From assembly GCA_013176395.1 (NCBI GenBank), contig JABMLP010000018.1, positions 310,001 to 374,000 of the forward strand: DNA of 64,000 nt. The letters are read 5' to 3'. How positions within the stretch are numbered: position 1 is the stretch's first letter; the number at the start of each line of letters is the position of its first letter. Made by a program: the position numbers and the translations under genes. Shown here piece after piece: positions 55,732-64,000 of the stretch. The DNA comes from Venturia oleaginea (taxonomy: Eukaryota > Ascomycota > Dothideomycetes > Venturiales > Venturiaceae). The notes beneath the pieces were generated by a model, which was given only the letters and a program-made list of their open reading frames with translations, did not search any database and was not told the DNA's origin.

Positions 55732-58700
55732 TCACAAAACCTCACCAGGCGCTCCCATCTTCCCAATCCTTCCCCCCTCCAACACCAAAACCATATCAAC
55801 ATCCTTAACAGTATCCAACCGATGCGCAACAACAATAACAGTCACACCCCGAAACTCCTCATTAATAACCTTCTTCACAAATTCCTCAGTAGCAGCATCC
55901 AAATTACTAGTCGCCTCATCAAGAACAAGAATGCACCTCCCCTTCGCCAGATCTTTCCTCAGAATAGCCCGCGCCAGAGCAAGAAGCTGTTGTTCACCGT
56001 GTGATAAGGAGTCTGGTGTGATTTCGGCATCGAGTCCGCCGCGTTGTTCGACGAGCGTGAAGAGGTTTACGCGTTTGAGAGCGGAGAGGAGGATGGAGGT
56101 GTCTGTGATTCGGGAGTCGGGGACGAGGTTGAAGCGGAATGTGCCGGGGAAGATGAGAGCGTCTTGTGGTAAGCAAATCAGTCGGTCACGTACTGTGTTT
56201 CGTGGAATACTAATGATATCGTGACCGTCGATGATAATTGTTCCGGATGTGGAGTCTATGAGACGCATTAGAGTCGTCAAAAGGGTACTCTTTCCACTGC
56301 CTGTGCGGCCGACGATGGCAAACTTCTGGCCGGGTTTAATGGTGAATGAGATTTCATCGAGCGCAATCGTCTCACTGGAATACAAGTCAGCTCTGCGTGT
56401 TACAATCTTGGAATTGAAAACAAACCCGTAGAGGACTTTGAGATCGGTCACCTCAACGTTGCCTTGAGGCCAATCTGGTCCAGGGTCCGCAGCATCATCT
56501 GCGTCGTGCTCAACCGGAGTTTCCTCGGCGAATGACTTGGTTCTGGCAACACTACCAAGTGAAGTTTCTGCCTCGGTCCAAGTCTTGATCAGACCTTGCG
56601 ATGAGGTATTGAAGAGCAGTACGCTGGTTAGAGCTACACCAAGAGAGCCAGGACTCGATTGTGTGGGTACCCGCAGCGCCAAAGCAATCAACGCTGTTGC
56701 CAGTATGGCAACAAGGAGGTCTAGAACCAAAGCAAGCCATTGCTGAATGCAAAAAAGTATGTAGTATGGTTTTTGCGAGTAGTCCAAGTGACGAATAGCA
56801 GTTTCATCAAACTTGTTCTGCCAGCCAAACGCACGGATAGTCGATATGCCTTCAATGGTTTCTGTGAAATGCTTGTAAAGAGGACTTTTCGATTCGAGGT
56901 CGAGGAGACGTATCTGCCTAGAGGTACGAAGGTAGAATCTTTGAATCCAATAGAGTGAAAACAGTGTAAACGGGATGGTAGCTGCCATGTAATTACTGCC
57001 AACAGCAATGAGAGCGATAGCCATGAGACAGGCGACAAATTCTGGCCGGACGTCAGCAACATTCAGAAATAGAAATTGTCAGTTACTTACGGATAGCGAC
57101 TTGAAAGCTCGCAATCGGTAATTGCATGTCAATGAGGCTCATATCCTGACTAAATCGATTCAACAAAACACTCGTGTCAGTCACGTCAAAGAATGACATG
57201 GGTGCTTTCAGCGACGCTTCCAGAAGGACCTTGTGAAGATAGATGGCTGATCGGGGAGCAATAACGATAAGTAGTTGCCTACGCTTGTCAGCTCATTTTG
57301 CAGTAGATAGTGGAGAAGCCATACGCAATCACTAGTCCATGAGAGACAAAACCAACAATGGCAAGCAACGCGTAGACTCCAATAAATTTCCCTACATCAA
57401 GAAACGGTCCAGCATTCAGTTTCAGCCATATACCTGATCATCGGTGTCAGCATCATGGACGGGATTGAACTGGAAAGGGGTTTTCAACCTTGAAAATTCT
57501 CGCAGAACACGGCCATTACTACAAGCGACACTGCTGACACGATGAGAAGGCTACCCATAGATCTCCCGTAGTATAGCCATGTTGTACCGTCTCCGGTTTG
57601 CCTTGACTGATCCTCGCTAATCGGGACATCTCTTTCAGCGACTCCAACATAAGCCTCAGCCTTCTGCTGTGGGATGCTTGCGAAAGGTTCTTCGGGATTG
57701 TCATAGTCTTGACATTTGGCAAGATCACCATGAGAGCTGATCCATGAGGCAGATGCACCATGGTATTCCATAGATCCAGTGACACTGAGGATGACAAGTT
57801 GATCAGATAAATGCGCAAAACAAGCTAAGAGTCATAATTAGCCAAACCGTGCTCACTCTCATAGAAGCACTTACTAGTATGAGTGACCAATATAATAGTT
57901 GTATGAAGAAGTTGAACGTGTCTGGTTTGGGAGAAGAGTTGATGGGCCAAAAACCTCTGCGTTTTCCTGTCCAGACTACCGAGAAAATCATCTAGGATGA
58001 GGATGGAGCAGCGAGAATATAGGGCTCGAGCAAGAGCCTAGATAAATAAATATTGGTAAAAAGGCCTGGAGTGTAGGAATCTTACTATGCGATGTTTTTG
58101 CCCTCCGCTAAGAACGACTCCGCGACTGCCAACAATGGTAGAATCTTGGTAAGGCATTTGAGCCAAGTCTGGCCCCAGGGCACAGATCTGGATCACCAAT
58201 TGGTACCAATCTGCATCATAAATCCCACATCCGATTATATTCTCGCGAATGGAACAATTTTGCAACCAGGGAGTCTGGGAGCAGTACCCGATGATCGGTG
58301 TATTGACTTCGACTATGCCCTTCTCTAAAGCCTGCTCGCCGAGAATGGCATGGAGTAATGTGGACTTTCCTGACCCTACAGGTCCTAGTATCATTGTCAC
58401 GGTGCCCTTGTCAGCTTCGAAATTCACTGGCTCATTGGTATCCCGAGCTTCTGCGGTCGATCCCAGCACTAATGCTGAAACGGAGAGAACACGATTTGGC
58501 CGTTGTGTGTCTTCATCATTCTTTTCGAAACCAAGGACCAGTGTGTCTTCCATGCGACTCTGGTCGTAGAATATTCTGCGCTCGATGAGGGCACGGGCGG
58601 CGAGAAAGTTTTGAACCCGGTAGTAACAGCCTGAAGCGCCAGCAACGCTGAATATGATGACCAGCAACATTGCGAGGGGTTGATTAATCACCCCAATGAT

Positions 58701-60532
58701 TGCGAGGGAGGTAAATGCTTGAGCGGTAGAGAGGGGTGGCTCATCTCTTAGTTTAGCTCGGATTGAGTAGCCTGCAAAAACGACAAGCGCATTGAGCAAT
58801 CCGGGAGCATTTGCTAGAGAGCTTAGCGTTGTCAAAGTAGAAGAATGTCCTGAACCTACAAACTATGTTGTTCCAAGTCAAAATAGTTCTGAAGCTCTTG
58901 GCCAAATCTAGCTCCCTCACGCGCTCGTTGTGTAGAAGATCTCTCATGCTATAAACAAGACCAGCAAGCTTGATCGATTTCATAGAGCGCAAAACAGTGG
59001 ACGCAATCCCGACCCGTCTCTGAATAGCTTGCACCCACTTGCCTTGTCTGCTGCCTGTCTTTTTGGACAGCCAAACCTGCAAGCCGACACAGAGAACAGT
59101 GGTTATGATAGGGGCTATTGCTACTGTTCCCAACTGCCTCCAAAGCAGCCAAATTCCGATGGAAACTTCTAGCAATCGTGCCCAGAACTCGGTAATATGC
59201 TGCATACTCCTCCACATCGTGTCAATGTCTGTGGACATCAAAGTGACCGCAGTCATTTGATTGTACCCCGACTCAGACGAGAGTGCCGCGGTGTAAATTA
59301 TGGAGGCCGTAGCACCACGAAACATAGTCCCCATGCGGTAAAGTTTTCGACTGTAGTCCACTGTGGCTAGCTTCGTTGAATATTAGCTTTGAAGACATGA
59401 CTTGATTGTTACTTACAGCGGTACCAACATATATAAGAACAGCAGCTCCTATGAGACCGTTTGCATGATTGGTAATGTGTTGGTCCAAAGGCTTCTCGAG
59501 ATATTTGATTGTTGCAGTAATCAGAAAGGTTTGCGAGTAATTGAAGCCGATCATCGCCGCACGGGGCAGTACTAGCCCAAGTAGCTGCCATCGAAGACAA
59601 GATATGGTAGCATAAGCGAAGCTGAGCTTCCCCTTTGCCTTACCTTCAAAGTCTGGGTCAACAAGGTTCATAATGAAAAGGTGTCGTTTACATACTTCTG
59701 GCCCATGAGCGTGCCATTCGCTTACGCAATGGTTTTGACAAAAGTTTCTGGTCAAGGAGAGGTAGGTCTTTCACTGAAAGCAGACTGCGATTTCCGAGCA
59801 GTAGCAGAGAATGAAGCCACCAGAAAGTATCTCGAGTTAATGGCCCTGAAACATCTTCAGGGCCCAATGGTTCGTCTGTGGGTAGCAAAAACGAAGTCTT
59901 TGGGCATGACTCCAAGATTAAGAGAATAAACTTGGTGCCTGTGCTCGCGGCAACCAAGCGAGCAATAGTCGGAACGTATCCACGGCCAAAGAGCGTACGA
60001 AGCTGAACTCCATCTGCCACAGTTGCTGCAATGAGGTAGATGGTGATGATAGTAGATGGCCTGGTCGTCCGACTATGTTCAAGCGCCGTGAGAATGACAA
60101 TGGCAACAGCGCTAAGTAGTTGCATGACACTGCTCGCCACTGCAAAGTTTGTGAGAGAATTCTTGATCCATAGAGCAAAAATTGGAATTTGCAGAGCGAA
60201 GCAGGTAAAGGAAAAACCCTACCAAAATTAGTACAGCCCATTTCGATCTTCGCGTGAATGTTTACCATTTTGAAAGCGAATATGGAATGTCGGCTCGTTT
60301 TGCCAGGCGCTTGAAATAGATAGTTCACCCTCAAGGGAGCCAAGATGAGGAGCATGGCCGAAATGCCAACGCCAAAGATACTCTGCTCAAATTTCAGCGT
60401 AAAATCAAATTGTGTACATTGTACCCCAGGCCCAAAAGCCCGATCGAGGTTGATATTGCAGGACTCGTTAGCCATTACTAAATTGCCGGAAGTCTTGATA
60501 AACAAAAGAGATGATGGTGAATCATGTGCCAT
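55732..60532 (-). CDS. ABCC-type (MRP-like) multidrug ABC transporter
   Basis: Ten exons on the minus strand: 60532-60266, 60218-59696, 59643-59417, 59370-58860, 58813-58086, 58037-57875, 57824-57489, 57433-57325, 57278-57091, 57041-55732. Exon sums are in frame and give 1453 residues, or 1436 if an extra 51-nt intron at 56375-56425 is removed. An N-terminal TMD0 is followed by TMD1, NBD1 (Walker A GPVGSGKST, signature LSGGQ, Walker B ILILDD), TMD2 and NBD2 (Walker A GRTGSGKST, signature LSHGEQQ, Walker B ILVLDEATSNLD, H-loop AHRLD). NBD1 has Asp rather than Glu after Walker B, as in many ABCC proteins where NBD1 hydrolyses ATP poorly. The protein should be a plasma- or vacuolar-membrane exporter of conjugates or toxins. 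The start may instead be the in-frame MANESC, about 20 residues later. Confidence 0.92.
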
Positions 60533-61750
60533 AGCGAAGGGCGTCCTTGCTCCGAGTCTTTATACTGATCATGTTTTCGATGGTGCCTGAAATGTGCAAG
60601 GAGAGACTGATTGGACAAGGTCAAGCAGGATAAGAATTTGATGATCAACGCTCTAGGGGGACGGATCTCCTCAAGGGCTGTAACCTTTCCAGCAGACGCA
60701 TCCCACTCTTCATATTGCCTTGCTGCAAACCACCCAATGTCGAGAGAGACTTTATATGCATCATCGGAATTCGTATCGGGCTTCGTACCGCGGAAAGTAG
60801 AAACCGATTAGTAGAAAAGCCTGGAGGTGGATTAAGATGCTGAGAAAGTAGCGATTAGGGTTACGGAGATAGAAAGGAATATTCCTTTATCATCGGATGG
60901 TCCAGACAGTAGGGAAGATAACGTCATCAGCCATTCATACATTGGACATTCAAAGACGTTTTGAGGTTGTGGAATTTGATGTTCATATGAAACCACAGAA
61001 ATTTTAATAACCATCGAATGTTACAACTAGCTAGCAACATTGCGATGATATTTTAATGTTTATTGATGATGGAGATGAGAAGAAGGAGGCTGGTAATGGT
61101 CGATGCTTGAGAGAGACTTTACAAAGATGCACTATGCCGAAATCTACCGCATAGTGAAGATATTTCAGGTGTTACATAGCCATGAGTGAAAATGAAAAAT
61201 GACTTTTCGGTATAGTCGCTGATTCGAACTAACTTCCAGCAAATTAGTTGAAAGTTACATGTATTGAGTACGCTAGCGTGGACTATGCTGCAGTTCTAAT
61301 CACGTCCTCCGCCAAACATCCGCGCCAAAGAAGACCGACCACTCTGCCTGTCACATCAAATTTTTCTACAATCTACACCAACCTCACCTCTTCACACCAT
61401 ACAACACAACCAATAGCGCCCGCCAGTATCGCGGAAGCTCAAGGCTGAGACACCAGAGCAGTGTATTAACCGATTCACCTCGCCATCAGTCTTAGAGTGC
61501 CCTTTCCTGCTTTTTGGTCACCCCGCTTGGAGTCACCCCGTTTCCGGCTACTCTGCCAACACCTCACCGGCCAATATCAAATCCCGTGACCCAGCTCACT
61601 TTGGAAAACTACCCAGCCTCATCTACACACTTTGCTGTGTTCTTATCAAAAGTTTACGGTGCAACTGAATTCGAAAATCATTCGATACCGAATTTTCTGC
61701 TCATCAAATGCCCTTCTCAATTGTCACCCAAGCCTGATTAGGAAACAATA
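60533..61750. promoter_or_regulatory. Divergent promoter region, ABC transporter and BRF1
   Basis: 1.2 kb upstream of both genes. No supported gene within. The BRF1 leader is likely in the right third. No motif was assigned. Confidence 0.4.
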
Positions 61751-64000
61751 ATGGCGCCTGCACAACCAAAAGCCAACTCACGTCGAGTAAGGCTGCCAAG
61801 CTTACGAGGAGGTACTCCATCTCCATCGCCCGCACCACAATCCGCTCCAGCTCCCAGGAAAAAGAACATCAAAACTTGCACCGGCTGTGCAGAGGCCAAT
61901 ATCCAAGATCACAATGGCCAGCTTGTGTGTATGAATTGCGGTACTGTAGCTTCCGACTCCCTCATTGTCAACGATGTCACCTTTGGTGAGGCTGCGTCTG
62001 GTGCCGCTCTTGTCCAAGGTACCACTATCCACGCTGGAGAGCGTACGACGAGGCATGTCAATATCGGATTTCGGAGAGGTGGAATCTCGAAAGAGGAGGC
62101 GCAAGCCAACGCCTTGAGAGCTGGACAGGATGAGCTGAAGCGTCTTGCCAATGCGTTGCATATTTCCAGTGTTTTGGAGACTGCTACGCACATGTATACT
62201 CTCGCAAGAATGCACGCTTTCCAACGACCGATCAAGGAAAATGCTGCCGTCGCTCTCTACGTTGCTTGCAGAAAGACCATAGGAAACACTACTATGCTGA
62301 TCGATCTTGCTGAACAAATCAAGATGAACGTTTTCGACCTGGGTGCGACTTACAAAAAGTTTGTCAAGGCCGTGAACTACGATGGCGAGCTTGAGAACAT
62401 ACCGACAATTGAGATTGAGCCTGTCATTATGAAGTACGCTCAGCGACTAGAGTTTGGCGATGCCACACGGCAGGTAGCTGTTGATGCTGCCTCGATCCTT
62501 GCTCGTATGGACCGTGACTGGATGGTTACTGGTCGTAAGCCCATGGGTCTCATTGGTGCATGTCTTCTTCTTGCAGCCCGTATGAACAACTTCCGCCGAA
62601 CTCTTCGAGAAGTTGTCTTTGTAGTTCGTGCTGGAGAGGTAACAATTCTCAAGCGCTTGGAAGAATTCCGAGCCACAGATGCCGGACGAATGCCAGTAGC
62701 GGACTTTAGGGAATACTCACGCAATCTCAAGCGCGCAGCTGATCCGCCGTCCTTCAACAAGGAAGCGAAGAAGCGCAAGATATTGCAACTCGAAGATGAT
62801 GATCTTATTGACGAAGACAGCTCCTCGACGAGAGCCGACTCCGAAGCCCCAGCAATAGCAGCAGCTCTGACACCGGCACCATCTTCAACACCCAAACCAA
62901 CTGTCCATGCACTTCGACGCGATGTAGACGGATTTCTCATTCCCGCTCTACCTCGTTCGGCATCCAGGATCGACCCGAACCTAGGTGCATCGCAGCCTAG
63001 TAATCGAACAGAAACTGCCAGCGTCGAACCAAGCGACTCAACTTCAGAAGCAGGTAACGAAAATGGGGAGGCAGGAAAAAAGCCACCGCTTCGGAAGCGT
63101 GGCCGCCCCCGCAAAGAGAAACCACAAGTCCTCATCGTTACTCCAGATGATCTGCGAGCCGAGAGCGAACTCGAGACTGAAATCGCTTCGATCGTAGAAC
63201 GACGCATCGCCGAAGAAGACAGCGAAGCCTTCCAAGTCTCCTACGCGCGCGCAAAAAGATTGGCAGAGATCGAGAAGGAAAAATCAAGACAAGCAAGTAC
63301 ATGGAGCCACTCAACCTTACCCCAGAGCGAAATAATCGCAGAAGACGAATTCGAGGATGACCCGGAAGTTGCAAATTGCCTTCTCGACGCGCGAGAAGTG
63401 GAAGTAAAAGAGACAATCTGGGTAACCCACAACCACGACTGGCTCCGCTCCCAACAAGACAAACTCCTCCGCGAACAAATGGAAGAAGCAAAGGGCAACA
63501 GAAAGAAAATGGGACCGCGACGCAAGATGGGTAGGAGAGGCGATGGTTCCGTCCTCGGTTCGACACCCGTCAACAGTCCCGCCGAAGCATCAGCAAGGAT
63601 GTTGGAAAAGAGAGCAGCCCATCGAGTAACCTTCTCCAAAAACCTAAATTACGACCGTCTAAAAGCCATCTACGGCGGCGGCGACGACGAAGAATCATCT
63701 TCCAGCGTCGCCTCATCCACTTCCTCTGTCTACAGCCGCGCCTCTTCTCGCTCTATATCTGCATCCCCAGCCCCCACCCTGCCACCCAAATCAGCAACTT
63801 CAATGAATAAAGGCCGTGTTGGCCGTGCGAGGGCGAAACAAGAAGCCGAGAAAGCTTCGCAATCGCAACGTCAACTCGCCACGCCAGCCGCGACGCAGCC
63901 GAGAGCGGAAACTCAACTGGATCAACCTGTGCAGATTGCGGATGAGGAGGAGGAAGAATTGTCCGATGCCGAGACTGTGGAGGAAGATGGGGATATTGCA
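61751..64000 (+). CDS. BRF1: TFIIIB subunit BRF1, 5' part (runs off the window)
   Basis: ATG at 61751 begins a frame open to the window end (750 codons), without introns. The N-terminal zinc ribbon uses C43, C46, C60 and C63 (CTGC, CMNC). Two TFIIB-type cyclin folds follow: NALRAGQDELKRLANALHISS through YVACRKTIGNTTMLIDLA, and IEPVIMKYAQRLEFGD through MGLIGACLLLAARMNNFRRTL. Then comes a long charged region with basic KKPPLRKRGRPRKEK (AT-hook-like) and the BRF1 homology segment LLDAREVEVKETIWVTHNHDWLRSQ, which contacts TBP and Bdp1-side partners. The rest is acidic and Ser-rich. The protein recruits Pol III to tRNA and 5S genes as part of TFIIIB with TBP and Bdp1. The stop codon lies beyond the window. 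Confidence 0.95.
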   Translation, partial: MAPAQPKANSRRVRLPSLRGGTPSPSPAPQSAPAPRKKNIKTCTGCAEANIQDHNGQLVCMNCGTVASDSLIVNDVTFGEAASGAALVQGTTIHAGERTTRHVNIGFRRGGISKEEAQANALRAGQDELKRLANALHISSVLETATHMYTLARMHAFQRPIKENAAVALYVACRKTIGNTTMLIDLAEQIKMNVFDLGATYKKFVKAVNYDGELENIPTIEIEPVIMKYAQRLEFGDATRQVAVDAASILARMDRDWMVTGRKPMGLIGACLLLAARMNNFRRTLREVVFVVRAGEVTILKRLEEFRATDAGRMPVADFREYSRNLKRAADPPSFNKEAKKRKILQLEDDDLIDEDSSSTRADSEAPAIAAALTPAPSSTPKPTVHALRRDVDGFLIPALPRSASRIDPNLGASQPSNRTETASVEPSDSTSEAGNENGEAGKKPPLRKRGRPRKEKPQVLIVTPDDLRAESELETEIASIVERRIAEEDSEAFQVSYARAKRLAEIEKEKSRQASTWSHSTLPQSEIIAEDEFEDDPEVANCLLDAREVEVKETIWVTHNHDWLRSQQDKLLREQMEEAKGNRKKMGPRRKMGRRGDGSVLGSTPVNSPAEASARMLEKRAAHRVTFSKNLNYDRLKAIYGGGDDEESSSSVASSTSSVYSRASSRSISASPAPTLPPKSATSMNKGRVGRARAKQEAEKASQSQRQLATPAATQPRAETQLDQPVQIADEEEEELSDAETVEEDGDIA

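Noticed and set aside
48144..60532. Biosynthetic gene cluster (nitroreductase, two hydrolases, ABC transporter)
   Set aside because: No polyketide synthase, peptide synthetase, terpene cyclase, or cluster regulator is present nearby; adjacency alone is not enough.
62440..63207. Long minus-strand open frame across BRF1
   Set aside because: It is the complement of the clearly coding BRF1 frame, with Arg/Ser-rich composition typical of antisense shadows.
1..64000. tRNA, rRNA or CRISPR features
   Set aside because: No paired A/B boxes with a folding cloverleaf, no rRNA signatures and no regularly spaced repeats with unique spacers were found by eye.

Overview
The window is nuclear DNA from a filamentous ascomycete (Pezizomycotina). 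The genes are compact and carry introns of about 46-120 bp with GTRNGT-like donors, CTRAC-like branch sites and YAG acceptors. The gene content is typical of that group: a kapC-like bZIP factor, an AA16 lytic polysaccharide monooxygenase with a CBM1, an ArsH-type flavoprotein, a GDS1-type winged-helix protein, a fructosyl amine oxidase-like enzyme, and an ABCC transporter. Leotiomycetes is my best guess for the class, from general resemblance only. I found no tRNA or rRNA gene, CRISPR array or bacterial-type operon, and no intact transposon.

Layout. 1-9 kb: 3' end of a class II fructose-bisphosphate aldolase, a Gfo/Idh/MocA oxidoreductase, a decayed NmrA-like gene, the kapC-like bZIP gene, a trace of a second NmrA-like sequence, and a small Cys-rich protein gene. 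9-17 kb: an unrecognised 400-residue protein, then almost 5 kb without genes that holds a stop-rich block and a minisatellite. 17-24 kb: TATA-box binding protein with a long ATG-free leader, an Oms1-like membrane methyltransferase, a divergent FAD amine oxidase, and a secreted DOMON-like protein behind a 104-bp tandem duplication. 24-34 kb: mostly non-coding around a GDS1-type gene, a small coiled-coil gene and a decayed unknown gene. 34-48 kb: an MDR-type reductase, a DUF2235 hydrolase, a frameshifted arsH, a Ser/Thr-rich membrane protein, the AA16-CBM1 enzyme, a cyclin, an unknown protein and a four-helix membrane protein. 48-64 kb: a nitroreductase, two alpha/beta hydrolases, an astacin-like relic, the ten-exon ABCC transporter, and the 5' part of BRF1.

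The genes do not form one pathway. Housekeeping genes (aldolase, TBP, BRF1, Oms1-like, GDS1-like) alternate with accessory secreted, redox and transport genes. Several accessory genes are visibly broken (NmrA-like, arsH, astacin-like, and the unknown gene near 32.5 kb), so the window records gene decay. I saw no clear new system. The best leads are the arsH double frameshift, the decayed unknown gene, an in-frame 51-nt intron inside the second ATPase domain of the ABC transporter, the repeated acidic Cys motif in the AA16 linker, and the roughly 900-nt ATG-free leader of the TBP gene.

All exon boundaries were read by eye from splice signals and checked for frame and summed exon length. None was tested against transcripts or databases.
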